From an uncultured bacterium (GTDB lineage Bacteria; Verrucomicrobiota; Kiritimatiellia; PWTM01), in the NCBI GenBank assembly GCA_937139365.1, contig CAKZPT010000072.1:1-47929 (forward strand): DNA of 47,929 bases, in the 5' to 3' direction. The notes under the pieces are model-generated. The model was not told the DNA's origin and did no database searches. It saw nothing but the letters and a program-made list of their open reading frames with translations. Positions 24,797 through 34,896 of the stretch are shown here, in pieces. The position numbers and the translations under genes were made by a program. How positions within the stretch are numbered: the first letter of the stretch is position 1; every line of letters begins with the position of its first letter.

Positions 24797-25621
24797 CTAT
24801 TTCCTCCGCTGCAGGATGAGCCGCGCGCCCGGCTTGCGCCGTTTGCGGGTCTTCTTGCCCTTGGTCTGCACGCCCCACGGCGACACCGGATGACCGCCGC
24901 CGGACGTGCGCCCCTCGCCGCCGCCCATCGGGTGATCGATCGGATTCATCGCCACCCCGCGCACGGTCGGCCGGATGCCGAGCCAGCGCCGGCGCCCCGC
25001 CTTGCCGAGCGAGACGTTCTCGTGTTCGAGGTTGCCGACCTGGCCGATCGTCGCCGTGCAGGCCTCCGGCACCTTGCGGATCTCGCCCGACGATAGCCGC
25101 AGGTGCGCGTAGCCGCCCTCGCGCGCCATCACCTGGGCCGACTGCCCCGCCGCGCGCGCCAACTGTCCGCCTGCGCCCGGCCGCAGTTCGACGTTGTGGA
25201 CCGGCATGCCGAGCGGCACCTGACTGAGCGGAAGCGCGTTCCCCACGACAGGCTCCGCGCCGGGGCCGCTGACGACCGTCGCGCCCGGCCGCAACCCCTC
25301 GGGGGCCAAGATGTACCGTTTCTCGCCGTCACGGTAGTGCAGCAACGCGAGCCGCGCCGAGCGGTTCGGATCGTACTCGATCGCCGCGACCGTCGCCGGC
25401 ACGCCGTGCTTGTCGCGGCGGAAATCCACGATCCGCAGCCGCCGCTTGTGCCCCCCCCCACGGTGCCGGACCGTGATCCGCCCGTACATGTTGCGCCCCC
25501 CCGTCGACCGGCGCGGGCGCAACAGGGACTTCTCGGGCCGTCGCTTCGTGATCTCGTCGAAGGCCGGCAGCTCGGCAAACCTTCGGCCGGGAGTGATGGG
25601 CTTGCTTTTCTTCAGTGCCAT
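24797..25621 (-). CDS. rplB: 50S ribosomal protein L2
   Basis: 274 aa. L2 is needed for subunit association and peptidyl transfer. Conserved blocks: [20 protein letters not shown] in the N-terminal OB region, SH3-like middle, and the C-terminal [14 protein letters not shown], in which E. coli has HPHGGG. Methionine at that position is, to my memory, also common in Bacteroidota and related groups. It lies 10 nt after rplW. Confidence 0.98.
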   Translation of the reverse strand: MALKKSKPITPGRRFAELPAFDEITKRRPEKSLLRPRRSTGGRNMYGRITVRHRGGGHKRRLRIVDFRRDKHGVPATVAAIEYDPNRSARLALLHYRDGEKRYILAPEGLRPGATVVSGPGAEPVVGNALPLSQVPLGMPVHNVELRPGAGGQLARAAGQSAQVMAREGGYAHLRLSSGEIRKVPEACTATIGQVGNLEHENVSLGKAGRRRWLGIRPTVRGVAMNPIDHPMGGGEGRTSGGGHPVSPWGVQTKGKKTRKRRKPGARLILQRRK

Positions 25622-25631
25622 GGGCGTTGCC

Positions 25632-25916
25632 TCAGGTGAACTCGATCGTCTCGCCGTCCTTGAGGGTCACGATCGCGCGCTTGCGGTCGGCTGTCCGGCC
25701 GGGGCGGCGGGTGCGGCCGAGGGTCCACTGGCCGCGCCGCCACAGCGTGCGGACATCGACGACGTGCACGCGGAACAACTGCTCCACGGCGCGGCGGATC
25801 TCGAGCTTGTTCGCGTCGGGCGCCACTTCGAAGATGTATTGACGATGCCGCTCGCGCAGCCGCGTGCCCTTCTCCGTGATCAGCGCACGCCGGATGATCT
25901 GCTCCGCCGGTTTCAT
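25632..25916 (-). CDS. rplW: 50S ribosomal protein L23
   Basis: 94 aa. L23 is the docking site for trigger factor and SRP at the tunnel exit. It starts [20 protein letters not shown]; the [20 protein letters not shown] core is the family signature. The ATG overlaps the rplD stop as ATGA. The longer open frame upstream is a shadow of rplD. Confidence 0.97.
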   Translation of the reverse strand: MKPAEQIIRRALITEKGTRLRERHRQYIFEVAPDANKLEIRRAVEQLFRVHVVDVRTLWRRGQWTLGRTRRPGRTADRKRAIVTLKDGETIEFT

Positions 25917-26554
25917 TCCGCGCCTCCCGCCGCGAACACCCGGGCGGCCATGACCTCGAGCGCCGCACGGGTCGCCGCGATCCGCGGATAACGAAGGATC
26001 GTGGTCACGTCCACCTCCGAGGCCGTCGCCACCGCCACACGAGGCAGGTTCCGCGCCGCCATCGCCAGGCGCCGGTCGGGACGATCGGTTAACACCAGCA
26101 ACCCGCCGTCCGCCCCCAGCGCCTTCTGCAGCGCGGCGACGTGCCGGGTCTTCGGGTCCGGCAGATCGACGGCCTCCAGCACCACGACCTCGCCATCCGC
26201 AACCCGCGAACTCCACGCGCGGGCCACCGCTAGCCGCACGACCTTGCGCGGCAGGCGCGCCGCATGCGACCTGGGATGCGGCCCGTGCGCCACCCCGCCG
26301 CCGCGCCACAGCGGCGACTGCCGGTAGCCAGCGCGGGCGCGGCCGGTCCCCTTCTGCCGCCAGGGCTTCCGGTTGCTGCCGGCGACCTCGCCCTTGCCCC
26401 TCGTGTTGGCCGTCCCGGCGCGCAGCGCGGCCGCGTGGGCCACGACCGCGTCGCGGACCGCCTGGTCGCCGCGATCGAGCACCAGCCGGTCGTCGGGCCA
26501 CTCCACCTCGCCGACCGTCTCGCCCTTCCAGTTACGAACCGCCAGCTTGCTCAT
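25913..26554 (-). CDS. rplD: 50S ribosomal protein L4
   Basis: 213 aa. L4 has a globular domain and an extended loop that lines the exit tunnel; in E. coli it also represses the S10 operon. The loop is visible as TRGKGEVAGSNRKPWRQKGT followed by GRARAGYRQSPLWRGGGVAHGP. Start and stop both form ATGA overlaps, with rplC and rplW respectively. Confidence 0.97.
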   Translation of the reverse strand: MSKLAVRNWKGETVGEVEWPDDRLVLDRGDQAVRDAVVAHAAALRAGTANTRGKGEVAGSNRKPWRQKGTGRARAGYRQSPLWRGGGVAHGPHPRSHAARLPRKVVRLAVARAWSSRVADGEVVVLEAVDLPDPKTRHVAALQKALGADGGLLVLTDRPDRRLAMAARNLPRVAVATASEVDVTTILRYPRIAATRAALEVMAARVFAAGGAE

Positions 26555-27204
26555 GATTGTTTCGCCGCCTTGGCCGGCGCCTTCTTGATCGACCTCCGGA
26601 TCAGGACCAGCCCGCCCACGGGCCCCGGCACCGCGCCGTGCACCAACAGCAGGTGGTCTTCGGGCCGCACGTCCACCGCCTCGAGGTTCTGGACGGTGAC
26701 GCGCACGCGCCCCATGTGGCCCGGCATCCGCTTGTTCTTCAGGATGTGGCCCGGCAGCTCGCGCATGCCCACCGAGCCCGGACGCCGGTGCATCGTGTGG
26801 CCGTGCGAGTCGGGCTGGCCGCCCATGCCGTGGCGCTTCATCACACCCTGAAAGCCGCGGCCCTTCGTCACGGCGGTCACGTCCACCCAGTCCCCTTTCG
26901 CGAAGATCGAGACCGTCACCTCGTCGCCGGGCTTCGGGTCGTCGCCCTCGTCCAGCGGCACCTCCCGCAGGATTCGGAACGGCCCCGCCGCGCACGCCTT
27001 CATATGCCCGACGAGGGCCCGGGGCAACCGCAACGGCTTTTGCGGCTCGAACCCGATCTGGGCGGCCTCGTAGCCGTCCCGCTCCGTGTGCTTGCGCTGG
27101 ACCACCCAGCAGGGCCCCGCCTGGAGCACGGTCACCGCCCGCTGCCGCCCGTCGGCGTCGAAGACGCGCGACATTCCGATCTTCCGTCCCAGAAGCGCCT
27201 TCAT
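26551..27204 (-). CDS. rplC: 50S ribosomal protein L3
   Basis: 217 aa. L3 initiates 50S assembly and reaches towards the peptidyl transferase centre. [16 protein letters not shown] opens the family. The central [12 protein letters not shown] and the [21 protein letters not shown] loop follow; the Gln methylated by PrmB in E. coli appears to be Met here. The C-terminus is a Lys/Ala tail. It starts 3 nt after rpsJ and overlaps rplD. Confidence 0.97.
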   Translation of the reverse strand: MKALLGRKIGMSRVFDADGRQRAVTVLQAGPCWVVQRKHTERDGYEAAQIGFEPQKPLRLPRALVGHMKACAAGPFRILREVPLDEGDDPKPGDEVTVSIFAKGDWVDVTAVTKGRGFQGVMKRHGMGGQPDSHGHTMHRRPGSVGMRELPGHILKNKRMPGHMGRVRVTVQNLEAVDVRPEDHLLLVHGAVPGPVGGLVLIRRSIKKAPAKAAKQS

Positions 27205-27207
27205 CCG

Positions 27208-27516
27208 TCACACCTTGATCGTGATGTCCACGCCGGCGGGGAGGTTGAGCTTCTTGAGCTCGTCCACCGTCTTCGCCGTCGGGCTGATGATGTCCAGGAT
27301 CCTTTTGTGGGTCCGGATCTCGAACTGGTCCATGGATTTCTTGTCGGCGTGTGGGCTGCGGTTGACCGAGAAGCGCTCCCGGCGCGTCGGCAAGGGGATC
27401 GGGCCCGCGACGCGCGCCCCCGTGCGCTTGGCGGTCTCGACGATGTCCGCGGCCGACTGGTCGAGCACGCGGTGGTCGTAGCCCCGCAGCCGGATCCGTA
27501 TGCGTTGTTGTGTCAT
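27208..27516 (-). CDS. rpsJ: 30S ribosomal protein S10 (NusE)
   Basis: 102 aa. S10 is a 30S head protein that also acts, with NusB, in transcription antitermination at boxA sites such as the one at 46961-46971. [36 protein letters not shown] and [12 protein letters not shown] are diagnostic. Only 13 nt separate it from fusA, so no long S10 leader exists. Confidence 0.98.
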   Translation of the reverse strand: MTQQRIRIRLRGYDHRVLDQSAADIVETAKRTGARVAGPIPLPTRRERFSVNRSPHADKKSMDQFEIRTHKRILDIISPTAKTVDELKKLNLPAGVDITIKV

Positions 27517-27529
27517 GTCGCGTCCTCGC

Positions 27530-29659
27530 TCAACGTTGGATGATCGTGGCCTGCAGCGCCGACGGCACCGGCTCGAAGCTCCTCGGTTCCATGCTATGGG
27601 AGGCGCGACCCTTCGTCAGCGACCGCAGCGCGGTCGCGTATCCGAACAGCTCGACCAGCGGGGCCTCGGCCCGGATCGTCTGGGCCCCCTCGCGCGCCTC
27701 CATCTGCCGCACCCGGCCTCGGCGCGAGGTGAGGTCGGCGAGCACCTCGCCGAGGTGTTCGTCCGGCGTAACGATCTCCAGCGCCATGACCGGCTCCAGC
27801 AGAAGCGGCCCGCCGGCCGCCAACGCCTCGCGCGTCGCCAACAGCGCCGCCGTGCGAAAGGCCGTCTCGGTCGAATCGCCCTCGCGCCACGCCCCGCCGC
27901 CCACCCGGACCCCGACGTCGGTCATCGCGTAGCTGGCCAGCACGCCGGTGGCCAGCGCATCCGCGATCCCACCCTCCACCGCCTCGTGGAACTCGGACGG
28001 GATCTCGCGCGGCCCGGCCTCGACCCTCACCTCGTTGCCGCTCCCGCGCGGCCGCGGCGCGACCTCGACGGCCACCTCCGCAAACTGCACGGTGCCGCCG
28101 ATCTCGCGCTGGAAGCGGTGACGCGCCGCCGCCGGCCGGGAGATTGTCTCCCGGTAGGAGACCATGGGCCGGCCCGCGTTGGCCGGGACGCGGAACTCCC
28201 GCAGAAGCCGGTCGCGCAGGATCTCGAGATGCAGCTCCCCCATTCCCGAGATGATCACCTGGCCGGTCTCCGGGTCGGTCGAGACGCGGAAGGTCGGGTC
28301 CTCGTCCGCCAGCGCCGCCAGCGCCTCGGCCAGTGCCGGCCGATCGGCCTGCGTACGCGGCTCGATCGCCATGGACACGACCGGTTCGGGAAAGGTGATG
28401 CGCTCCAGAAGAATGGGGTGCGACTCCGCACAGATGGTGTCGCCGGTGGCCAACTGCCGCATCCCCGGCACCCCGCCGATGTCCCCGGCGCGCAGCTCCT
28501 CGATCTCCTCGCGCTGGTTCGCGTGCAGCCGGACCAGCTTCGGCACGCGCTCGCGCCGCCGGGTGCGCGGCTGATAGATGTTCTGGCCCCGCTTCAGGAC
28601 GCCGGAGTACACGCGGACGTAGGCGAGACGGCCGACGTACGGATCGGCGGCGATCTTGAACACCAGCGCCGCCAGCGGCTCGGTGTCGGCGGCCGCCCGG
28701 GTCACCTCCGCGCCGGTCTTCGGATGGCGACCGCGCGCCGGCGGGATGTCGGTCGGCGAGGGCAACAGGGCGACGACGGCGTCCAGAAGGGGCTGGATGC
28801 CCTTGTTGCGGAGCGCACTGCCGCAAAGCACGGGCAACAGGTGGCCGGCGATCGTCGCGCGACGCAGCCCCGCCCAGAGGAGGTCGGCGGGCAGGTCGGG
28901 TCCGGCCAGGTAGACCTCGAGCACGGCCTCGTCGGCCTCGGCGACCATTTCGCACAGCCGGGCCCTCGCCTCCGCCGCGATGGCGGCCAGCTCCGCGGGG
29001 ATGGGGTGCTCGTGGACTCGGGCGCCCTGGCTGGCCTCGTCGAACTCGAGCGCGCGGCGGCCGATTATGTCCACCACGCCCCGAAACTGCTCCTCGGCAC
29101 CCCAGGGAAGTTGGATCGGAGCCGGCACGGCCCCCAGCCGCTCGCGCAGGCTCCGCACCACGGACGCGAAGTCCGCCCCCTTGCGGTCCATCTTGTTGAT
29201 GAACGCGAGGCAGGGCACGCCAAACCCCCGCGCCTGCCGCCAGACGGTTTCCGACTGCGGTTGCACGCCGGCGACGCCACAGAACACACCGATGGCGCCG
29301 TCCAGGACGCGCAGGGAGCGCTGCACCTCGGCGGTGAAGTCCACGTGACCGGGGGTGTCGATCAAGTTGATTTGATGGCCGCCCCAGAGGAAGGTGGTCG
29401 CCGCGCTGGTGATGGTGATACCGCGCTCCTGTTCCTGCACCATCCAGTCCATGACGGTGGTCCCGTCATGGACCTCCCCCATGCGGTGCACCCGGCCCGA
29501 GTAGAACAGGATGCGCTCGGAGACGGTCGTCTTGCCGGCGTCGATGTGGGCGACGATCCCGATGTTGCGGACGCGGTCGAGCGGGACGGCGCGGCCGACA
29601 TCCGCCGGCGAGCTGCCGGCGGCATTCCGCGATGGACGTTGTTCCAACACCGGGACCAT
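27530..29659 (-). CDS. fusA: Elongation factor G
   Basis: 709 aa translocation GTPase. G motifs: AHIDAGKTT (37-45), RGITI in switch I (79-83), DTPGHVDF (101-108) and NKMD (155-158). Domains II to V follow at normal length. The only upstream ATG in reach (29659) gives an extra ~20 residues before the usual [12 protein letters not shown]; there is no ribosome binding site next to it, so initiation may be coupled to rpsG, whose stop is 7 nt away. EF-G keeps RGITI, in contrast to EF-Tu in this window. Unlike in E. coli, tuf does not follow; rpsJ does. Confidence 0.97.
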   Translation of the reverse strand: MVPVLEQRPSRNAAGSSPADVGRAVPLDRVRNIGIVAHIDAGKTTVSERILFYSGRVHRMGEVHDGTTVMDWMVQEQERGITITSAATTFLWGGHQINLIDTPGHVDFTAEVQRSLRVLDGAIGVFCGVAGVQPQSETVWRQARGFGVPCLAFINKMDRKGADFASVVRSLRERLGAVPAPIQLPWGAEEQFRGVVDIIGRRALEFDEASQGARVHEHPIPAELAAIAAEARARLCEMVAEADEAVLEVYLAGPDLPADLLWAGLRRATIAGHLLPVLCGSALRNKGIQPLLDAVVALLPSPTDIPPARGRHPKTGAEVTRAAADTEPLAALVFKIAADPYVGRLAYVRVYSGVLKRGQNIYQPRTRRRERVPKLVRLHANQREEIEELRAGDIGGVPGMRQLATGDTICAESHPILLERITFPEPVVSMAIEPRTQADRPALAEALAALADEDPTFRVSTDPETGQVIISGMGELHLEILRDRLLREFRVPANAGRPMVSYRETISRPAAARHRFQREIGGTVQFAEVAVEVAPRPRGSGNEVRVEAGPREIPSEFHEAVEGGIADALATGVLASYAMTDVGVRVGGGAWREGDSTETAFRTAALLATREALAAGGPLLLEPVMALEIVTPDEHLGEVLADLTSRRGRVRQMEAREGAQTIRAEAPLVELFGYATALRSLTKGRASHSMEPRSFEPVPSALQATIIQR

Positions 29660-29666
29660 GCGGGGG

Positions 29667-30140
29667 TTACCAGCGATAGTGGGCGAACGCCTTGTTCGCC
29701 TGGGCCATTTTGTGGGTGTCGTCGCGCTTCTTGATGGCGTTGCCCGTGTTGTTGAAGGCGTCGAGGATCTCGTAGGCGAGGGCCTGCTGCATGGGCACGC
29801 CACGACGGGCCTGCGCGAAGGTGCGCAGCCAGCGAAGCGCCAACGCGCGCTGCCGGTCCTCCGCCACCTCGACCGGCACCTGGTAGGTCGCGCCGCCGAC
29901 GCGGCGGGATTTGACCTCGAGGCGCGGCTTGACGTTCTCCATCGCGCGGGCGAGGACCTCCACCGGCGGCGTGTCGGGGACCTTTTGCCGGAGGTGATCG
30001 AGGGCGCCGTAGACGATGCTTTTCGCAACGGACTTTTTGCCGCGCTGCATCACGGCATTGATCAGGTGCGCCACCAGCTCGCTGTTGTGCTTCACGTCCG
30101 GGGTCACCGGACGCCGTTCCGCTCGCCGCCGTCGTGCCAT
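29667..30140 (-). CDS. rpsG: 30S ribosomal protein S7
   Basis: 157 aa. S7 nucleates 30S head assembly and lies at the E site. [20 protein letters not shown], then [20 protein letters not shown] and the C-terminal [21 protein letters not shown]. It is 15 nt after rpsL and 7 nt before fusA. In E. coli S7 represses the str operon from the rpsL-rpsG gap, which is only 15 nt here. Confidence 0.98.
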   Translation of the reverse strand: MARRRRAERRPVTPDVKHNSELVAHLINAVMQRGKKSVAKSIVYGALDHLRQKVPDTPPVEVLARAMENVKPRLEVKSRRVGGATYQVPVEVAEDRQRALALRWLRTFAQARRGVPMQQALAYEILDAFNNTGNAIKKRDDTHKMAQANKAFAHYRW

Positions 30141-30155
30141 GGCCGTCTCGCCGCC

Positions 30156-30545
30156 CTATTTCTTCGGTTCTGCCGCCTTCGGCCGCTTCGCGCCGTACTT
30201 CGAGCGCCCGCGCCGCCGGTTTTCCACGCCCAGTGCGTCCAGCGTCCCCCGGAGGATGTGGTAACGGACACCGGGCAGGTCCTTCACGCGACCGCCGCGG
30301 ACCAGGACCATGCTGTGCTCCTGAAGGTTGTGGCCCTCGCCGGGAATGTAGGCGGTCACCTCGTAGCCGTTGGTCAGCCGCACCCGCGCGATCTTGCGGA
30401 GGGCCGAGTTCGGCTTTTTCGGGGTCATCGTTTTGACCACGAGGCAAACGCCGCGGCGCTGCGGGCAGCCGGTCAGCGCCGGCGACTTGCTCTTCGATCT
30501 GGCGGCGGGCCGTCCCGCGCGCGCCAGTTGGTTGATGGTCGGCAT
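30156..30545 (-). CDS. rpsL: 30S ribosomal protein S12
   Basis: 129 aa. S12 is at the decoding centre. [11 protein letters not shown] (residues 41-51) keeps the lysines whose replacement gives streptomycin resistance, and [13 protein letters not shown] keeps Lys88 and Asp89. The N-terminus has a short Ala/Ser/Lys difference (residues 11-22). AAGGAAG before the ATG is a good ribosome binding site. A 63-nt gap after rpoC holds a hairpin and a promoter-like site. Confidence 0.98.
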   Translation of the reverse strand: MPTINQLARAGRPAARSKSKSPALTGCPQRRGVCLVVKTMTPKKPNSALRKIARVRLTNGYEVTAYIPGEGHNLQEHSMVLVRGGRVKDLPGVRYHILRGTLDALGVENRRRGRSKYGAKRPKAAEPKK

Positions 30546-30560
30546 CGATAGTCTTCCTTC

Positions 30561-30574
30561 GGCGGAAAACCGCC
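30561..30574 (-). other. Hairpin in the rpoC-rpsL gap
   Basis: GGCGG (30570-30574 on the minus strand) pairs with CCGCC (30561-30565) around a TTTT loop, immediately upstream of the rpsL ribosome binding site. It is short and lacks a T-tract after it, so it is more likely a leader element than a terminator. Confidence 0.35.
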
Positions 30575-30603
30575 ATTCTATCCGGCCGGCGCGGCCCCCG
30601 CAA
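30575..30603 (-). promoter_or_regulatory. Candidate promoter upstream of rpsL (str group)
   Basis: On the minus strand, TTGCGG (30598-30603) and TAGAAT (30575-30580) are 17 nt apart. The -10 matches five of six bases, the -35 only three. The predicted start is about 23 nt before rpsL. This is where the str operon promoter would be expected if the cluster is subdivided. Confidence 0.4.
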
Positions 30604-30608
30604 GCCGC

Positions 30609-33600
30609 CTACGGCTCGATGTCCTCCTCCGGAATCGCCGAGGCCAGCATCGCCGCGTCCGGCGCGGCGGTTTGCAGCCGATCGCCCAGCAGCTCCTCCA
30701 CCGGGATCGGCTCGCCCAGCGGAACCAGCTTGACGTTCCGGTTCATCGGGAACCCGGTCCCCGCAGGGATCAGGTGGCCGAGGATCACGTTCTCCTTGAA
30801 GCCGTGCAGGGGATCCCTTCGGCCCAGCGTGGCGGCGTCGGCCAACACGCGCGTCGTGTCCTGGAACGAGGCCGCCGAGATGAAGCTCTCCGTCTCCAAC
30901 GCCGCCTTGGTGATGCCCAGCAGCACCGGCTGTGCCTCGGCCGGCCGCTTGCCCTCCGCGATCGCGCGCTGGTTGACCTCCTGGAAGTGGTACTTCTCGA
31001 CCAGCTCGCTCCAGAGGAAGTCGGTGTCGCCGGGGTCCGTGATCCGGACCTTGCGGAGCATCTGCCGGACGATGATCTCGATGTGTTTGTCGTTGATCTC
31101 AACCCCTTGTAGGCGGTAGACTTCCTGGATCTCGTTGAGCAGGTACTCCTGCAGCTCCTTCGGGCCACAGACGTCGAGGATCTCCTGGGGCACGACCGGC
31201 CCCTCGGTCAGCTGCTGGCCCTTGCGCACGCGGTCGTTTCGAAACACGACGATGTGCTTGCCGGTCGGGATCAGGTGCTCCTCCTCGTCGCCGGTGACTG
31301 GGTCTCGCACGATGAGCTTGCGGCGTCCCTTGACGGTGCCGCCGAACTCGACGACCCCGTCGATCTTTGCAATTTCGGCGGCGTCCTTCGGCTTGCGCGC
31401 CTCGAACAACTCGGCGACGCGCGGCAGGCCGCCAGTGATGTCCTTGGTCTTGACCAGCTTGCGGGGTGTCTTGGCCATCATCGCGCCCGCGGTGACGCGC
31501 TGGTGCTGCGCGACCGTGACGTGGGCGCCGGCCGGGATCGGATAGCTGCCAAGGATCTCGGCGTTCTTGTCGGCGGAGGCCCGGATCAAGATCTGCGGGT
31601 GCAGGTCCTCCCGGTGCTCCATGACCACCGTCTCCTCGGCGTTGGTGGTCTCGTTCCTCTCCCGGCGCACCGTGACGCCCTCGATGAAGTCACGGAACTC
31701 GACCACGCCGCTATGTTCGGAGAGGATCGGCACGCTGTAGGGGTCCCATTTGACGAAGCTCTGCCCCTTGCGCACTCGGCCGCCATCCGGGACGCTGATC
31801 ACCGCCCCGATCACCGGGGTGTGGTGCTCCAGTTCGCGGCCGTCGTGGTCGTAGAGCACGATCGAACCGTTCTTGTTCAGCACCACGAACCGCGGCTCCT
31901 CGCGGCCGTCCACGACCTCCACGGTCGGCACCGTCCGGAGGTCCTGGTACCGCACGACCGCGTCGTGCTTGGCCAAGATCTGGGGCTGCTTGAACACCGA
32001 GCTGGCCGTGCCGCCAATGTGGAAGGTGCGCATCGTCAGCTGCGTGCCGGGCTCGCCGATGGACTGCGCGGCGATGATGCCGACCGCCTCGCCGAGCGCT
32101 ACGGGCCGGTTCGTCGCGAGGTTGCGTCCGTAACAGCGGGCGCAGACGCCGCGAACGGACTCGCAGGTCAGCACGCTTCGGATGCGGACCTTTTCAATGC
32201 CGGCCTGAACGATCCGGCGGGCGGCAAACTCGTCGATCTCCTGCCCGGCCGCGACCAGGGTCTCGCCCGTGTGGGGGTGGCGGACGTCCTCGAGCGCCGT
32301 CCGGCCGTCGATCCGCTGCTGCAACGGCACCAGCTCGTCCTCGCCCTCGATGATCGCGCTGACCTCGATGCCGTTCAGCGTGCCGCAGTCCTCCTCCACT
32401 ACGATGATGTCGTGGGCGACGTCCACCAGCCGGCGGGTTAGGTAGCCGGCGTCCGCGGTCTTGAGCGCGGTGTCGGCCAATCCCTTGCGGGCGCCGTGCG
32501 TGCTGATGAAGTACTCCAGCACGCTGAGGCCCTCGCGGAAGTTGGAGGTGATCGGCCGCTCGATGATCTCGCCCGACGGCTTGGCCATCAGGCCGCGCAT
32601 CCCCGAAAGCTGACGGATCTGCTGGCGGCTGCCGCGGGCGCCGGAGTCCACCATCATGAACACGGGGTTGATCTCGTCCGGCCCGCCGGCCGGCCCCTCG
32701 CGGAGGTTGCGGTCCAGCGCGCTGTACATCACGTTCGAGATCTCTTCGGTCGCGTGGGTCCAGATGTCGATGATCTTGTTGTACCGCTCGCCGTCGGTGA
32801 TCACGCCGCGGGTGTACTGGCGGTGCACCTCGTCGATCTGCTGGCGGGCCCGCTCGAGGATCCTCGTTTTCTCGGCGGGGATGATCATGTCGACCATCCC
32901 GATCGAGATGCCGGCGCGAGTGGCGTACTCGAATCCGAGCGCCTTCACGCGGTCGAGGGCGCGGACGGTCTCCTGGTGGCCGGCGACCCGATAGCAGTTG
33001 CGGATGATCTCGCCCAGATCCTTCTTCTTCACGACCGTGTTCACGAAGCCGAGCTGGGCCGGCCAGACCTCGTTGAAAAAGACCCGGCCGACGGTCGTCG
33101 TGATCACGCGGCAGGTGGGATCGCCGTAGACCGTCTGGCGCCCGAAGCACGGGTTGCGCAGCCGGATGCGGTCGTGGATCCGGACCGCGCCTTCGTCGAA
33201 CGCGGTGTGGACCTCGTCGGCGTCGGCCATCAGCGGCAGGTGCTCGGGGGCGCCGGCGGTCGCCGACTGGCGTTGGCGGATTCGCTCGCGCTGGGAGTCG
33301 CTGGTCAGGTAATAGCATCCGAGCGCGATGTCCTGGGTCGGCGTCGTGATCGGCTTGCCGCTGGACGGCGAAAAAATGTTGTTCGGCGCCAGCATGAGCA
33401 GGCGCGACTCCATCTGCGCCTCGACGGACAACGGCACGTGCACGGCCATCTGGTCGCCGTCGAAGTCCGCGTTGTATGCGGTGCAGACCAGCGGATGGAT
33501 CCGGATCGCCTCGCCCTCGATCAGCACCGGTTCGAACGACTGGATCGACAGCCGGTGCAGCGTCGGAGCGCGGTTCAGCAACACGGTGTGGCCGCGCGTG

Positions 33601-34859
33601 ACCTCCTCCAGGATGTCCCAGACCTCGTTCGCCTCGCGCTCGATCAGTTTTTTTGCGCTGCGCACCGTGTGGACGATGCCCATCTCCTTGAGCCGGCGGA
33701 TGATGAAGGGTTCGAAGAGCACCAGGGCCATCTTCTTCGGCAGCCCGCACTGGTTCATCTGGAGGTCGGGCCCGACGACGATCACCGCGCGACCCGAATA
33801 GTCCACCCGCTTGCCGAGCAGGTTCTGCCGGAAGCGCCCCTGCTTGCCGCGAAGCATGTCCGATAGCGATTTCAGCGGCCGGTTCCCGGCCCCGGTGACC
33901 GGCCGGCCGTGGCGACCGTTGTCGAACAACGCGTCCACCGCCTCCTGCAGCATGCGTTTCTCGTTCCGGATGATGACGTCCGGCGTTTTGAGCTGCAGCA
34001 GGTTGCGCAGGCGGTTGTTCCGGTTGATCACCCGGCGGTACAAGTCGTTGAGGTCCGAGGTCGCGAACCGCCCACCCTCCAGCGGCACCAGCGGCCGCAG
34101 GTCCGGTGGGATGACCGGCAGAACCTCCATGATCATCCACTCCGGCCGCGATCCGCTGCGCAGAAAACCCTCGAGCAGTTTGATCCGCTTGGTCAGCTTC
34201 TTGCGGGTCGGCTTGCTGCGGGTCATCTCCATCTCTTCGGTGAGGAGCGCGATCTCCTTTTCGAGGTCGATCTGCCGCAGCAATTCGCGGATACCCTCGG
34301 CGCCCATCAGGGCGCGGAACGTCCCCTCGCCGAACGCCTCCTGGGCCTCACGGTATTCCATTTCGCTCAACAACTGCTTCGGCCGCAGGGAGGTGTCGCC
34401 CGCGTCGACCACGATGTAATCCTCGTAGTACAGGACCCGCTCGAGCTGGTTGGCCGTCAGGTCGAGGACCAGCCCCATACGGCTGGGCGTGCACTTGTAG
34501 AACCAAATGTGCGAGACCGGCACCGCCAACTCGATGTGACCCATGCGCTCGCGGCGAACGCGCTGCTCGGTCACCTCGACGCCGCAGCGGTCGCAGATCA
34601 CCCCCTTGTGCTTGATCCGCTTGTATTTGCCGCACGCGCACTCCCAGTCCTTCGTCGGGCCGAAGATGCGTTCACAGAACAGGCCGCCCTTCTCCGGCTT
34701 GAAGGTTCGGTAGTTGATCGTCTCCGGGTTCTTCACCTCGCCCTTGCTCCAGGATCGGATCGTCTCGGGCGAGGCCAGCGTGATGCTGACCGAATCGAAG
34801 TCCAGTTCGTGCGTCAGGCCGAGGGCCTGCTGCGCTATGCTGGTCACTGTGTCAACCAT
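30609..34859 (-). CDS. rpoC: DNA-directed RNA polymerase beta' subunit
   Basis: 1,416 aa, close to the E. coli length. The N-terminal zinc site is Cys74, Cys76, Cys89 and Cys92. The catalytic NADFDGDQM is at residues 463-471, with the three Asp that hold Mg. The second zinc site includes [11 protein letters not shown] towards the C-terminal third. The bridge helix and trigger loop regions are intact, with no large lineage insertion noticed. The ATG follows GGAGAG. It lies 37 nt after rpoB. Confidence 0.98.
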   Translation of the reverse strand: MVDTVTSIAQQALGLTHELDFDSVSITLASPETIRSWSKGEVKNPETINYRTFKPEKGGLFCERIFGPTKDWECACGKYKRIKHKGVICDRCGVEVTEQRVRRERMGHIELAVPVSHIWFYKCTPSRMGLVLDLTANQLERVLYYEDYIVVDAGDTSLRPKQLLSEMEYREAQEAFGEGTFRALMGAEGIRELLRQIDLEKEIALLTEEMEMTRSKPTRKKLTKRIKLLEGFLRSGSRPEWMIMEVLPVIPPDLRPLVPLEGGRFATSDLNDLYRRVINRNNRLRNLLQLKTPDVIIRNEKRMLQEAVDALFDNGRHGRPVTGAGNRPLKSLSDMLRGKQGRFRQNLLGKRVDYSGRAVIVVGPDLQMNQCGLPKKMALVLFEPFIIRRLKEMGIVHTVRSAKKLIEREANEVWDILEEVTRGHTVLLNRAPTLHRLSIQSFEPVLIEGEAIRIHPLVCTAYNADFDGDQMAVHVPLSVEAQMESRLLMLAPNNIFSPSSGKPITTPTQDIALGCYYLTSDSQRERIRQRQSATAGAPEHLPLMADADEVHTAFDEGAVRIHDRIRLRNPCFGRQTVYGDPTCRVITTTVGRVFFNEVWPAQLGFVNTVVKKKDLGEIIRNCYRVAGHQETVRALDRVKALGFEYATRAGISIGMVDMIIPAEKTRILERARQQIDEVHRQYTRGVITDGERYNKIIDIWTHATEEISNVMYSALDRNLREGPAGGPDEINPVFMMVDSGARGSRQQIRQLSGMRGLMAKPSGEIIERPITSNFREGLSVLEYFISTHGARKGLADTALKTADAGYLTRRLVDVAHDIIVVEEDCGTLNGIEVSAIIEGEDELVPLQQRIDGRTALEDVRHPHTGETLVAAGQEIDEFAARRIVQAGIEKVRIRSVLTCESVRGVCARCYGRNLATNRPVALGEAVGIIAAQSIGEPGTQLTMRTFHIGGTASSVFKQPQILAKHDAVVRYQDLRTVPTVEVVDGREEPRFVVLNKNGSIVLYDHDGRELEHHTPVIGAVISVPDGGRVRKGQSFVKWDPYSVPILSEHSGVVEFRDFIEGVTVRRERNETTNAEETVVMEHREDLHPQILIRASADKNAEILGSYPIPAGAHVTVAQHQRVTAGAMMAKTPRKLVKTKDITGGLPRVAELFEARKPKDAAEIAKIDGVVEFGGTVKGRRKLIVRDPVTGDEEEHLIPTGKHIVVFRNDRVRKGQQLTEGPVVPQEILDVCGPKELQEYLLNEIQEVYRLQGVEINDKHIEIIVRQMLRKVRITDPGDTDFLWSELVEKYHFQEVNQRAIAEGKRPAEAQPVLLGITKAALETESFISAASFQDTTRVLADAATLGRRDPLHGFKENVILGHLIPAGTGFPMNRNVKLVPLGEPIPVEELLGDRLQTAAPDAAMLASAIPEEDIEP

Positions 34860-34896
34860 GGTCTCTCCATTCGGCCGGATGGACGCGGCCGGTCCG

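Noticed and set aside
24797-25621. HPMGGGEGR in L2 instead of HPHGGGEGR as an unusual substitution
   Set aside because: I recall the Met variant as common in several phyla, so it is not remarkable.
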